From Comamonadaceae bacterium (GTDB taxonomy: Bacteria; Pseudomonadota; Gammaproteobacteria; Burkholderiales; Burkholderiaceae_C), in the NCBI GenBank assembly GCA_013297985.1, contig JAAFIY010000012.1, positions 1 to 48,855 of the forward strand: a stretch of 48,855 nt of DNA, in the 5' to 3' direction. Positions 15,788 through 24,496 of this stretch are shown here, piece by piece (position 1 is the first letter of the stretch; each line of letters begins with the position of its first letter). The notes beneath the pieces are model-generated. The model did not search any database, was not told the origin of the DNA, and saw nothing but the letters and a program-made list of their open reading frames with translations. The translations under genes and the position numbers were made by a program.

Positions 15788-17374
15788 ATGACCCCAGAAG
15801 CCGACCTTCAACGCGCCCCAAGCCCGCGTGGCTCAACGCGTGTGCTGGTGGTGGATGACGAGCCCGATTTGCGCACCCTCTATGAACTGACCCTGGTGCG
15901 TGAGGGCTATGTGGTGGACACCGCCGCCACCGTGGGAGAAGCGGGCGAGCGGCTGCAGCGCGGCAGTTTTGACGCCGTCATCACCGACATGCGCTTGCCC
16001 GATGGCACTGGCCTGGCGCTGTTGCAATGGATGCAAGCCCAGGGCCGCCGCGAGCGCAGCGTGGTCATCACCGCTCACGGCTCCACCGAGAACGCGGTGG
16101 AGGCGCTCAAAGCAGGCGCCTTTGACTACCTGACCAAGCCAGTGGACTTGCGGCAATTCCGCAGCGTCACCGCCGCTGCAGTGGCAGCGGCGCAGGGCCA
16201 AGCCCGCGCGGCCCCGGCGGCCCCAGCGGCCCCGGCGGCGGCGTCGCGCGCGCCCAGCGCCGATCTGTTTCGCGCTGGCACCGCGACATCTGCACTGCCG
16301 CAGCCGTCGCCCGCCTTGCAGGCATTGGTAGGCCAATCGCCCACCATGCTGGCGGTCAAGCAACGCATTACCCGAGTTGCGCCCAGCATGGCCCCAGTAC
16401 TGGTGCGCGGCGAATCAGGCACAGGCAAAGAACTCGTCGCGCGTGCCCTGCATGCGCTGAGCCACAGGGGAGACGCGGCCTGGGTGGCGGTGAACTGCAG
16501 CGCCATCCCCGACACCTTGCTGGAGGCCGAATTTTTTGGTGTGCGGCGCGGCGCCTACACCGGGGCCACCCAAGACCGGCCCGGTTTTTTCCAAGCTGCG
16601 GCGGGCGGCACCTTGTTTCTCGATGAAATCGGCGAACTGCCCCTGGCCATGCAGGCCAAGCTTCTGCGCGCCATCCAAGAGCGCCGTGTGCGCCCCCTAG
16701 GCTCGGCGCAGGAAGAGCTGGTAGATGTGCGCATCGTGAGCGCCACCCATCGTGACTTGGCGGCTGACGTGGCCGCCGGACGCTTTCGCCATGACCTGTA
16801 CTTTCGCTTGAATGTGATCGAAGTCTTCATTGCACCGCTGCGCGAGCGCCGCGAAGACCTCGACGCGCTGTGCGACGCGCTTTTGCAGCGCCTGTGCGAA
16901 GACTCGGGCCGTGCCGACACACCGCACCTTAGTGCCGCTGCAAGGCAGTTTTTGGCGATGCACCCCTTGCCTGGCAATGTGCGAGAACTCGAAAACCTGC
17001 TACACGGCGCGCTGGCCATGGCGCAGGGCCAAGAGCTGTTGCCCCAAGACTTTGAGTGCGCTGCGCGCTGGCCATCTCCAGTGCCTGAGCCTCAAACGCC
17101 CGCTATTGAAACAGTAGCAGTCCCCGCCCTTTCTATGGCCCCTTCCGAGCCTTCGATACCCGAAGAGCAGGACTTGCCCAAGGACCTGCAGGCCCATTTG
17201 GATGAGCAAGAGCGCCGTATTGTGCTGGCGGCCTTGCGCGAGGCAGATTTCAACCGCACGGCCGCCGCACAGCGCCTGGGGATGACCTTGCGCCAGATGC
17301 GATACCGCATCGATCGCTTGGGCATCGTGATTCCCAACGACGGCCATTGCGCTGAGCCCCCAAAACGCGCATGA
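15788..17374 (+). CDS. pilR: Sigma-54-dependent response regulator PilR
   Basis: The protein (528 residues) has a receiver domain with phospho-site Asp67 (VITDMRLPDGTG), an Ala/Pro linker, an AAA+ domain with Walker A GESGTGKE (about 208-215), and a Fis-type C-terminal helix-turn-helix (NRTAAAQRLGMTLRQMRYRI). The sigma-54 contact loop reads GAYTGA (255-260) instead of the common GAFTGA. PilR activates type IV pilin transcription with RpoN. ATG 15788 is preferred; a GTG at 15767 would add seven residues. The linker between AAA+ and HTH (about residues 430-460) is poorly conserved-looking and contains a possible remnant of the dispersed repeat. Its stop codon overlaps the ampD start. Confidence 0.92.
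   Translation: MTPEADLQRAPSPRGSTRVLVVDDEPDLRTLYELTLVREGYVVDTAATVGEAGERLQRGSFDAVITDMRLPDGTGLALLQWMQAQGRRERSVVITAHGSTENAVEALKAGAFDYLTKPVDLRQFRSVTAAAVAAAQGQARAAPAAPAAPAAASRAPSADLFRAGTATSALPQPSPALQALVGQSPTMLAVKQRITRVAPSMAPVLVRGESGTGKELVARALHALSHRGDAAWVAVNCSAIPDTLLEAEFFGVRRGAYTGATQDRPGFFQAAAGGTLFLDEIGELPLAMQAKLLRAIQERRVRPLGSAQEELVDVRIVSATHRDLAADVAAGRFRHDLYFRLNVIEVFIAPLRERREDLDALCDALLQRLCEDSGRADTPHLSAAARQFLAMHPLPGNVRELENLLHGALAMAQGQELLPQDFECAARWPSPVPEPQTPAIETVAVPALSMAPSEPSIPEEQDLPKDLQAHLDEQERRIVLAALREADFNRTAAAQRLGMTLRQMRYRIDRLGIVIPNDGHCAEPPKRA
17099..17122 (+). repeat. Possible remnant of the dispersed repeat inside pilR
   Basis: GCTATTGAAACAGTAGCAG resembles hairpin 2 of the family (R6 reads GCTATTGATTTTGTAGCAG) and keeps the GCTA / TAGC arms. 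It falls in the low-conservation linker of PilR, around residue 438. Only the second half of the element is present, so chance is possible. Confidence 0.4.
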
Positions 17375-17955
17375 CGCAACTGTTGGCTCAAACACAATCA
17401 GCGTGGGCAGGCGGTTGGTGGCCCAGCGCAGAACACCGCGTGAGCCCCCACCACAACCGGCGGCCCCCCGAAACAGCGATCGACCTCATCGTGGTGCACT
17501 CCATCAGCCTGCCACCGGGAGAGTTCGGCACCGATGACGTCGATGCTTTTTTTCGCGGGCGATTGAATTGGCAGGCGCATCCCTACTTTGAAGCGCTGCG
17601 AGGGGTGTCGGTGTCGTCTCACTTCCTTATCTTGCGCAACGGTTGGGTGCGCCAATATGTGGACGTGAACCGGCGAGCTTGGCACGCGGGTGTGTCGTCG
17701 CACCGGGGCAGGACGTCTTGCAACGACTATTCAGTGGGCATCGAGCTCGAGGGACTTGAAGGCGGCTTGTTTGAGCCACCCCAGTACACCGCCTTGGCCC
17801 AACTCAGCCATGCGCTGGCCGCACAGTGGCCGATTGAGCACGTGGCTGGCCACGAGCACGTGGCCCCAGGCCGAAAATCAGACCCGGGCCAGGGCTTCGA
17901 TTGGGGCCATCTGAAGGCGCTGTTGCGCTGGCCCGACCGGTGTTTTCCCGGTTGA
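17371..17955 (+). CDS. ampD: 1,6-anhydro-N-acetylmuramyl-L-alanine amidase AmpD
   Basis: AmpD is a cytoplasmic zinc amidase that removes the peptide from 1,6-anhydro-muropeptides during cell-wall recycling, which also keeps the beta-lactamase inducer low. The 194-residue protein has the zinc ligands His43 (VVHSISLPPG), His161 (GHEHVAPGRKSDPG) and Asp171, the WHAGVS segment and the acidic SVGIELEG strand. Length is normal and there is no signal peptide, which separates it from periplasmic AmiD-type enzymes. Its ATG overlaps the pilR stop (ATGA), so the two are translationally coupled despite unrelated roles; this order is common in Burkholderiales. Confidence 0.96.
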   Translation: MTQLLAQTQSAWAGGWWPSAEHRVSPHHNRRPPETAIDLIVVHSISLPPGEFGTDDVDAFFRGRLNWQAHPYFEALRGVSVSSHFLILRNGWVRQYVDVNRRAWHAGVSSHRGRTSCNDYSVGIELEGLEGGLFEPPQYTALAQLSHALAAQWPIEHVAGHEHVAPGRKSDPGQGFDWGHLKALLRWPDRCFPG

Positions 17956-18628
17956 TCGAAACGAATTGTGTATTTCGCCAGGGCCAGGCCAGGGGCGACT
18001 TGTGCGCCAGCGCCTAGGCGCGCCAAAACAATCCGCCGCCACGGGGGCCGACGCGACAGCCCAATCGAATTGCGGTGTTTCAGCCCAAATCGGCCGCTAA
18101 CCCGCATGGCTGCTGCTTGTTAGGCCGCGCGGGCTGATTCCACGGGCGTCATGCCCCGATCAGTGCCAGCGCCGATGTCGGGTGTGCGGGCCAGCGCGCG
18201 GCATCGGTCACACCGAAACGCCAACGCGGTTCAGGCCCTGCGAACGCCCGGCACCAGCGGTCGGCTTGCACAAAAACGAGCGCCTCAGCTGTACAGCGCG
18301 CTACACTAGGCGTAGTGATAAAACAGACTACAGACACTACCTGTAGGGTGTCAGCGACATCCGCGTTTCTTGCCTGCAGCCAACCATGGATGAGGTTTTC
18401 TGGTGCTTCGAACGATGCCCAATCGACCCACAGGGAGCTCACAAATGGTTCACAGGCCTTCCACAGCTTGCGTGTGTGAATGGGTATGCGTCTCCAAAGC
18501 GTCTAGCTCCGCTGCATCCCGGTGTGGCGTGGCCGCTCTCTGAATCTTCGGTAGTTGTGTGGCGCGGTTGACGGCCCGGGCCCAATCGCAGCCCTTTCTT
18601 GATCCAACGAACCCCTGACGGTGATTTC
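17956..18628. other. 673-base non-coding stretch upstream of nrdA
   Basis: This is the longest gap in the window. A tandem pair of NrdR-type boxes lies near 18303-18350. A 12-base perfect palindrome GCGCCTAGGCGC lies at 18010-18021, and a stretch AAATCGGCCGCTAACCC near 18083 resembles the left end of the dispersed repeat. Short open frames on both strands (for example minus strand 18149-18442, plus strand 18386-18571) lack family features or good ribosome sites, and the first overlaps the operator. I see no confident gene here; a small RNA cannot be excluded. Confidence 0.7.
18303..18349. promoter_or_regulatory. Tandem NrdR boxes of the nrdAB operon
   Basis: Two 16-base elements, ACACTAGGCGTAGTGA (18303-18318) and ACACTACCTGTAGGGT (18334-18349), both follow the pattern ACACTANNNNTAGNGN. 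Their starts are 31 bases apart, about three helical turns, which is the classic spacing of NrdR box pairs. NrdR is the ATP/dATP-sensing repressor of ribonucleotide reductase operons. The distance to the nrdA start is about 280 bases, so the leader is long. Confidence 0.8.
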
Positions 18629-21532
18629 ATGTACAGCTCGACCCTCTCTTCGTTGACCGACGCCTCTGCCGCACTGGCCCCACCGTCCTATGCGCCCACT
18701 GGCGCGCAGACCAGCGCACGTGCCGACAGCTCAGCGGCAGCTGGGCTGTCGCACTACCAGATCATTCGCCGCAATGGCGCGGTGGTGCCCTTTGAGCCCT
18801 CCAAGATTGCGGTGGCCCTGATGAAGGCTTTTCTGGCTGTGCACGGCGCCCAAGGCGCTGCATCGGCCAGTGTTCGTGAGACGGTGGATGTGCTCACCCA
18901 AAGCGTGGTGCGCGCGCTGATGCGCTCGCGGCCAGGGGGCGGCACTTTCCATATTGAAGACGTCCAAGACCATGTGGAACTGGGCTTGATGCGCGGCGGC
19001 CACCACGAAGTGGCCCGTGCCTATGTGCTCTACCGCGAGCGGCGGGCGCAAGAACGCGCTAAACAGGGCCAGCCCGAAGCCGCGGCAAGCCCCAAGCTGC
19101 AAGTGACCTTGGCAGACGGTCGCCGAGCCGAACTTGACTTGGCGGTGCTGCAAGACCGCGTGGAGCGCGCTTGCTCTGGCCTAGGTCGAGATGTGCGGGC
19201 CGACCCCATCGTGGCGGAAACCGTGCGCAACCTCTATGACGGCATTGCGCTGACCGAAGTCAACAAGGCGGCCATCTTGGCTGCGCGCACGCTGATCGAA
19301 AGCGATCCCGGCTACAGCAACGCCACCGCCCGCTTGCTGCTGCATTCAGTGGCCGCCGAAGTGCTGGGCCGTGACGTGACCTATGACGAATTGGCGCAGG
19401 CCTACCCCGACTATTTCGGCCAGTTCATCAAGAAAGGCGTGCAAGCCGAATTGCTCGACGAGCGGCTGCTGCAGTTTGACTTGGCTCGCCTGGGTAAGGC
19501 GCTCAAAGCCGAGCGCGACATGCAGTTTGACTACCTGGGCCTGCAGACCCTGTATGACCGCTACTTTCTGCATGTGCGCAAGGCCCGCATCGAATTGCCG
19601 CAGGCCTTCTTCATGCGAGTGGCCATGGGCTTGGCGCTCAATGAGATTGACCGCGAAGCGCGGGCCATTGAGTTCTACGAAGTGCTGTCTAGCTTTGATT
19701 TCATGAGCAGCACGCCCACGTTGTTCAACAGCGGCACCCGCCGCTCGCAGCTGTCGAGCTGCTACCTCACCACGGTGCCGGATGACCTGGATGGCATCTA
19801 CGAGGCCATCAAAGAAAACGCGCTGCTCAGCAAGTTTGCGGGCGGCTTGGGCAACGACTGGAGCCGTGTGCGGGCGCTGGGCAGCCACATCAAAGGCACC
19901 AACGGCGAATCACAAGGCGTGGTGCCCTTTTTGAAAGTGGTTAACGACACCGCAGTTGCCGTCAACCAGGGCGGCAAGCGCAAAGGCGCGGTGTGTACCT
20001 ATCTGGAAACCTGGCACCTGGACATTGAAGAGTTCTTGGAGCTGCGCAAGAACACCGGCGACGACCGCCGACGCACCCACGACATGAACACGGCCAACTG
20101 GATTCCTGACCTGTTCATGAAGCGGGTGATGGAAAAAGGCGAATGGACGCTGTTTTCCCCATCGAGCGCACCCGAGCTGCACGACCTGTTTGGCGCCGAC
20201 TTTGAGCGCGCTTACATCGCGCTAGAAGAACGCGCCAAGCGTGGCGAGGTGCAGCCGTTTAAGACGGTGGAGGCGCTGGACTTGTGGCGCAAGATGCTGT
20301 CGATGCTGTTTGAGACAGGGCATCCCTGGATCACCTTCAAAGACGCCTGCAACGTGCGTTCACCGCAGCAGCATGTGGGCGTGGTGCATTCGTCCAACCT
20401 GTGCACCGAGATCACCCTGAACACCAGCGATACCGAAATCGCGGTGTGCAATCTAGGCTCGGTCAACTTGGTGCGGCACCTCAAAGACGGGCAGATTGAT
20501 CACGACAAGCTCAAGCGCACGGTGCACGTGGCCATGCGCATGCTAGACAACGTGATCGATATCAACTACTACGCCGTCAAAAAGGCGCGCGACTCTAATC
20601 TGCGCCATCGGCCGGTGGGCTTGGGCATCATGGGTTTCCAAGACGCGTTGTATGAACTGCGCGTGCCCTATGCGTCTGAAGCGGCCTTGGACTTCGCCGA
20701 CCGGTCCATGGAGGCGGTGTGCTATCACGCCTATTGGGCATCCACTGAACTGGCCCGCGAGCGGGGTCGCTATTCCACTTACGGCGGGTCGCTGTGGGAA
20801 CAAGGCATCTTGCCGCTGGATTCACTTGATCTACTCAACAGTCAGCGCGGCGGCTGGGTCGAAGTCGATCGCTCGATGAGCTTGGACTGGGCAGCCCTGC
20901 GCGCCAAGATCGCAAGCGACGGCATGCGCAACTCCAACTGTGTCGCCATCGCGCCCACGGCCACCATCTCCAACATCATTGGAGTGGATGCGTCGATTGA
21001 GCCGAGCTTTGGCAACCTGTCGGTCAAGTCCAACTTGTCGGGCGAATTCACCGTCATCAACCACTATCTGGTGCAAGACCTCAAGCGCCTGGGTTTGTGG
21101 GACGAAGTCATGGTGATGGACCTTAAGCACTTTGATGGCTCACTGCGTCCGATTGACCGCGTGCCGCAAGAAGTGAAGGCGCTGTACGCCACCGCGTTTG
21201 AAATTGAACCGGTGTGGCTGGTGGAAGCTGCTGCCCGTCGGCAGAAGTGGATCGATCAAGCCCAGTCTTTGAACATCTACATGGCAGGTGCCTCGGGCAA
21301 GAAGCTCGATGACACCTACAAGCTGGCCTGGATGCGCGGCTTGAAGACCACCTACTACCTGCGCACCGTGGGCGCCACCCACGCTGAGAAGTCCACTGTG
21401 GGCAGCAGATCGCAACTCAATTCAGTCGCCAGCTCAGCCGCTGGCGGCGCGACGGTGGCGGCAGACAACACACCCGCTACCGACATGAAGTTTTGCGCCA
21501 TTGATGACCCCACTTGCGAGGCCTGTCAGTAA
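18629..21532 (+). CDS. nrdA: Class Ia ribonucleoside-diphosphate reductase, alpha subunit
   Basis: NrdA reduces ribonucleoside diphosphates to deoxy forms. The protein is 967 residues, longer than E. coli NrdA (about 760), because of an N-terminal extension. A full ATP-cone (YQIIRRNGAVVPFEPSKI onward, about 43-140) is followed by a second cone-like domain (about 156-250). The catalytic domain shows NLCTEITLNTSD, the active-site loop region GIMGFQDALYE, and the C-terminal redox pair Cys963/Cys966 in the final PTCEACQ. ATG 18629 follows a GGTGA sequence at a suitable distance; a TTG start 30 bases earlier is in frame but less likely. It heads the nrdA-nrdB operon behind NrdR boxes. Confidence 0.97.
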   Translation: MYSSTLSSLTDASAALAPPSYAPTGAQTSARADSSAAAGLSHYQIIRRNGAVVPFEPSKIAVALMKAFLAVHGAQGAASASVRETVDVLTQSVVRALMRSRPGGGTFHIEDVQDHVELGLMRGGHHEVARAYVLYRERRAQERAKQGQPEAAASPKLQVTLADGRRAELDLAVLQDRVERACSGLGRDVRADPIVAETVRNLYDGIALTEVNKAAILAARTLIESDPGYSNATARLLLHSVAAEVLGRDVTYDELAQAYPDYFGQFIKKGVQAELLDERLLQFDLARLGKALKAERDMQFDYLGLQTLYDRYFLHVRKARIELPQAFFMRVAMGLALNEIDREARAIEFYEVLSSFDFMSSTPTLFNSGTRRSQLSSCYLTTVPDDLDGIYEAIKENALLSKFAGGLGNDWSRVRALGSHIKGTNGESQGVVPFLKVVNDTAVAVNQGGKRKGAVCTYLETWHLDIEEFLELRKNTGDDRRRTHDMNTANWIPDLFMKRVMEKGEWTLFSPSSAPELHDLFGADFERAYIALEERAKRGEVQPFKTVEALDLWRKMLSMLFETGHPWITFKDACNVRSPQQHVGVVHSSNLCTEITLNTSDTEIAVCNLGSVNLVRHLKDGQIDHDKLKRTVHVAMRMLDNVIDINYYAVKKARDSNLRHRPVGLGIMGFQDALYELRVPYASEAALDFADRSMEAVCYHAYWASTELARERGRYSTYGGSLWEQGILPLDSLDLLNSQRGGWVEVDRSMSLDWAALRAKIASDGMRNSNCVAIAPTATISNIIGVDASIEPSFGNLSVKSNLSGEFTVINHYLVQDLKRLGLWDEVMVMDLKHFDGSLRPIDRVPQEVKALYATAFEIEPVWLVEAAARRQKWIDQAQSLNIYMAGASGKKLDDTYKLAWMRGLKTTYYLRTVGATHAEKSTVGSRSQLNSVASSAAGGATVAADNTPATDMKFCAIDDPTCEACQ

Positions 21533-21597
21533 AGGTTGAGTGCGGCGCGCGATGCCGCTTCACAACAAGGCGCACCCTTTGGCAGCGCTTGTGCTTT

Positions 21598-21623
21598 GAA
21601 TTTGTTGCTATTGATTTGATAAT
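21598..21623. repeat. Possible degenerate half-copy of the dispersed repeat (R8)
   Basis: TTTGTTGCTATTGATTTGATAA, in the 109-base gap between nrdA and nrdB, resembles the second-hairpin half of the family (compare GCTATTGATTTTGTAGC in R6), but the 3' arm is lost. It lies 19 bases before the nrdB start codon. Confidence 0.4.
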
Positions 21624-21641
21624 GTCGCAAAGAGAGATGCC

Positions 21642-22799
21642 ATGCTGAGTTGGGATACGGAATCAACTGCCCACACGCCACGTGTGAAGCCTGCCACTGC
21701 AGGCGTGGGCACAGCTGCCTCTGCGGTTTCGCAGCCAGCAGCGGCCGCCAGCAAGGCGGTGTCCACCAGCGCGGCAGACGATCGACGCGTGCGTGCCGCC
21801 GACAAGCGCATCATCAACGGCCAGACCGATGTCAATCAACTGGTGCCGTTCAAATACAAATGGGCTTGGGAAAAGTATCTCGCCACCTGCGCCAACCACT
21901 GGATGCCGCAAGAGGTGAACATGACGCAAGACATTGCGTTGTGGAAAGACCCCAACGGCCTGACTGAGGACGAGCGGCGCATCATCAAGCGCAACCTCGG
22001 CTTTTTTGTTACGGCAGACTCTTTGGCTGCCAACAACATCGTGCTGGGCACCTATCGCCACATCACTGCGCCCGAGTGCCGCCAGTTTTTGTTGCGCCAA
22101 GCTTTTGAAGAGGCAATCCACACCCACGCCTACCAGTACATCGTGGAGTCGCTCGGCTTAGATGAAGCCGAGATCTTTAACGCCTACCACGAAGTGCAGT
22201 CGATTCGGGACAAGGACGAGTTCCTGATTCCGTTCATCGACGCCATCATGGACCCGCATTTCCACACCGGCACGCCCGAGGCCGATCAGAAACTGCTGAA
22301 GAGCCTGATCGTTTTTGCCTGCTTGATGGAAGGCCTGTTCTTTTACGTTGGCTTCACCCAAATCTTGGCGTTGGGGCGCCAGAACAAGATGAAGGGTGCG
22401 TCTAACCAGTACCAGTACATCCTGCGTGACGAGTCGATGCACTGCAACTTTGGCATCGACCTGATCAATGCCATCAAGTTGGAGAACCCCCATCTGTGGA
22501 CGGCCGAATTCAAGGCCGAAATCAAAGGCCTTTTCCTCAAGGCCATTGAGCTTGAGTACCGCTACGCCGAAGACACCATGCCCCGTGGTGTGTTGGGCCT
22601 GAATGCCTCGATGTTCAAAAGCTACCTGCGCTACATCGCCACGCGCAGAGCGGTGCAGATTGGCCTGGAGCCGCTCTACCCGAACGAAGAAAACCCGTTC
22701 CCGTGGATGAGCGAAATGATTGACCTCAAAAAAGAACGCAACTTCTTTGAAGAGCGGGTCATTGAATATCAAAGTGGTGGAGCGCTGTCGTGGGACTGA
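21642..22799 (+). CDS. nrdB: Class Ia ribonucleoside-diphosphate reductase, beta subunit
   Basis: NrdB carries the di-iron centre and the stable tyrosyl radical used by NrdA. The 385-residue protein has metal ligands Asp126 (VTADSLAAN), Glu157 and His160 ([10 protein letters not shown]), a Glu in [12 protein letters not shown] and Glu/His in [10 protein letters not shown]. The radical residue equivalent to E. coli Tyr122 is Tyr164, so this is not the Phe-bearing class Ic type, although the surrounding sequence resembles that branch. The first 50 residues are an Ala/Thr/Val-rich tail not needed for the fold. The C-terminal end (SGGALSWD) would bind NrdA. An AGAGAG sequence precedes the ATG at 21642. 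Confidence 0.97.
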   Translation: MLSWDTESTAHTPRVKPATAGVGTAASAVSQPAAAASKAVSTSAADDRRVRAADKRIINGQTDVNQLVPFKYKWAWEKYLATCANHWMPQEVNMTQDIALWKDPNGLTEDERRIIKRNLGFFVTADSLAANNIVLGTYRHITAPECRQFLLRQAFEEAIHTHAYQYIVESLGLDEAEIFNAYHEVQSIRDKDEFLIPFIDAIMDPHFHTGTPEADQKLLKSLIVFACLMEGLFFYVGFTQILALGRQNKMKGASNQYQYILRDESMHCNFGIDLINAIKLENPHLWTAEFKAEIKGLFLKAIELEYRYAEDTMPRGVLGLNASMFKSYLRYIATRRAVQIGLEPLYPNEENPFPWMSEMIDLKKERNFFEERVIEYQSGGALSWD

Positions 22800-22867
22800 T
22801 GCTTTTTTCTAGCGCTCCGCCCCGTTCGTCCTCCGCAACCCGCTGAACCACGGTATGCGCGTTTATC

Positions 22868-22914
22868 AACCCTCCCTGACGACCGCCACAGAAGCGGCGC
22901 ACGTGGAGGGTTTT
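22868..22914 (+). terminator. Hairpin after nrdB, possible terminator
   Basis: AACCCTCC (22868-22875) pairs perfectly with GGAGGGTT (22905-22912) around a 29-base loop, followed by only four T. It lies between nrdB and the H1-like gene. Confidence 0.5.
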
Positions 22915-23013
22915 GGCATTCATGGCGCTGGGCATGAGCCCAACGCCATGAGTCGCTTTGGCCCACTCCTCGGGACCGAAGTGCTCGTTCTCACTTGATC
23001 AAGGAGAAACATC

Positions 23014-23454
23014 ATGGCAACTGCAAAAGCACCCGCCAAAAAGGCGGCACCGGCCAAGAAGGCCGCACCAGCGAAGAAAGCGGCGCCCGCTAAGAAAGCG
23101 GCACCGGCTAAGAAGGCTGCGCCCGCGAAGAAAGCGGCACCAGCCAAGAAGGCACCTGCGAAGAAAGCAGCGCCGGCCAAGAAGGCAGCGCCCGCGAAGA
23201 AAGCGGCACCTGCGAAGAAAGCGGCCCCGGCCAAGAAGGCAGCCGCTGCGAAGAAAGCGGCACCGGCCAAGAAAGCAGCGCCTGCAAAGAAAGCGGCTGC
23301 CAAGAAAGCCCCGGCCGTGAAGAAGCCCGCAGCGAAGAAAGCAGCCAAGAAGCCTGCCGCGAAGAAAGCCGCGGCCGCGCCCGCTGCCGCTGCGGCTCAG
23401 ACCACGCTGAACCCGCAGGCGGCCTGGCCTTTCCCGACTTCGGCCAAGCCCTAG
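23014..23454 (+). CDS. Histone H1-like Lys/Ala-rich DNA-binding protein
   Basis: The 146-residue protein is built almost wholly of the hexapeptide AAPAKK (13 exact copies with a few 4-6 residue variants), giving a very basic, unfolded chain like the C-terminal tail of eukaryotic H1. Such proteins bind DNA without sequence specificity and compact the nucleoid in betaproteobacteria. The last 17 residues, [17 protein letters not shown], are different in character: uncharged, with Trp and Phe. I recall closely similar tails in related H1-like proteins, which suggests a separate function. A strong AAGGAG ribosome site lies just upstream of ATG 23014, and a terminator follows the stop. Confidence 0.93.
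   Translation: MATAKAPAKKAAPAKKAAPAKKAAPAKKAAPAKKAAPAKKAAPAKKAPAKKAAPAKKAAPAKKAAPAKKAAPAKKAAAAKKAAPAKKAAPAKKAAAKKAPAVKKPAAKKAAKKPAAKKAAAAPAAAAAQTTLNPQAAWPFPTSAKP
23029..23330 (+). repeat. Tandem 18-base repeat encoding AAPAKK units
   Basis: About 17 units of the form GCN-GC(N)-CCN-GCN-AAG-AAA encode AAPAKK or a near variant. Alternating AAGAAA/AAGAAG and third-base changes show some drift, so the repeats are not all recent copies, but unit number is expected to vary by slippage. Confidence 0.85.
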
Positions 23455-23469
23455 TCGAGCGAAAGACCA

Positions 23470-23530
23470 GTCCCGCTTTGTCGGGACCGTGGCGCCAAAC
23501 CCATCGGCCTCGCGGCCGGTGGGTTTTTTT
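23470..23530 (+). terminator. Strong intrinsic terminator of the H1-like gene
   Basis: A 13-base-pair stem with one wobble, AAACCCATCGGCC (23497-23509) with GGCCGGTGGGTTT, closes on a 4-base loop and is followed by seven T. A smaller perfect hairpin GTCCCG-CTTTGT-CGGGAC lies just before it at 23470-23487. Confidence 0.92.
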
Positions 23531-23555
23531 GTGCCCCTTGGACCGTCAGCTTGCT

Positions 23556-24473
23556 TCAGCCCTGATTCAACCAAGCCTCTCGTTGCGCCGGGTCAAGCGT
23601 GTAGTTTTGCGGGCCTTTGTGGGCAATTTTGAGTGCCCCGACCTGGTTGCCCAGTCGGGCACAGCGCTGCACGGACCAGCCGCGCTCCAAGCCGTAGAGA
23701 AGCGCGCCGCGCCATGCATCACCACACCCAGTGGGGTCGACCAGCTGCTTGGCCTGCACTGGCGCAATCAGCTCACGCACGCCTTGGGTCCACACCTCAC
23801 AGCCCTGCGCGCCCAGCGTGATCACCAACGCGTCCACACGCTGGCTGATGGCTGCCGCGTCCAAGCCGGTGCGTTCACACAGCATTTGCGCTTCGTAGTC
23901 ATTCACCGTGACCCAGGTCGCTTGATTGACGAAAGCCAGCAGCTCTTCACCGCCAAACATCGGCAGGCCCTGACCTGGATCAAACACAAAGGGGATACCT
24001 GCGGCCACCAATTGCTGCGCGTGTTCCATCATGGCTTGTCGGCCGTCTGGTGAAATGATCGCCACCTTCAGATTTGGGTCTGTTTCCACCCGGTTGAGGT
24101 GAGCCATCGACATGGCCCCAGGGTGGAAAGCCGTGATCTGGTTGTTGTCGCGGTCGGTCATGATCATGGCCTGCGCGGTGTAGTGGTCGTCAAGCACCTG
24201 CAGGTGCCGCACGTCGATGCCCATGGACTGAAAGCGTGCTTTGTATTCGGCGCCGTCGCGCCCCAACACGGCCATGGGCCGCGGTACGCCACCCAACTGC
24301 TGCAAGGCATAAGCAATGTTGCCCGCACAGCCGCCCAGTTCACGACGCAGACCGGGCACCAAGAAGGACACGTTCAGGATGTGCAGCTTGTCCGGCAAGA
24401 TCTGCTCAGCAAAGCGCCCCTCAAAATCCATGATGGTGTCAAACGCAAGCGAACCACATATCAAGGCAGGCAT
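23556..24473 (-). CDS. PfkB-family carbohydrate kinase (adenosine kinase-like)
   Basis: The 305-residue protein is a ribokinase-fold sugar or nucleoside kinase. Visible are the N-terminal [15 protein letters not shown] strand, the [18 protein letters not shown] substrate-binding glycines (about 46-62) and the PfkB signature [11 protein letters not shown] with catalytic base Asp252. Proteins of this subgroup in Burkholderiales are often annotated as adenosine kinase; the substrate cannot be fixed here. It is the last gene of the minus-strand run that includes accBC, prmA and the DUF3426 gene, 23 bases behind the latter, and convergent with the H1-like gene. Confidence 0.88.
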   Translation of the reverse strand: MPALICGSLAFDTIMDFEGRFAEQILPDKLHILNVSFLVPGLRRELGGCAGNIAYALQQLGGVPRPMAVLGRDGAEYKARFQSMGIDVRHLQVLDDHYTAQAMIMTDRDNNQITAFHPGAMSMAHLNRVETDPNLKVAIISPDGRQAMMEHAQQLVAAGIPFVFDPGQGLPMFGGEELLAFVNQATWVTVNDYEAQMLCERTGLDAAAISQRVDALVITLGAQGCEVWTQGVRELIAPVQAKQLVDPTGCGDAWRGALLYGLERGWSVQRCARLGNQVGALKIAHKGPQNYTLDPAQREAWLNQG

Positions 24474-24496
24474 AAATCTCTTTCGATCTTCAGGGG

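Noticed and set aside
18149-18442. 97-codon minus-strand frame in the nrdA leader
   Set aside because: It covers the NrdR boxes, lacks a recognisable ribosome site, and no family is seen.
18386-18571. 61-codon plus-strand frame upstream of nrdA as a leader peptide
   Set aside because: No ribosome site, no run of regulatory codons and no attenuator-type hairpins after it; position alone is not enough.
21642-22799. NrdB as a class Ic (Mn/Fe, Phe-bearing) subunit
   Set aside because: The radical position holds Tyr164, not Phe, so the simpler class Ia reading is kept.
23029-23330. CRISPR-like or other non-coding tandem repeat
   Set aside because: The repeats are contiguous without spacers and are read in frame as AAPAKK units of an H1-like protein.
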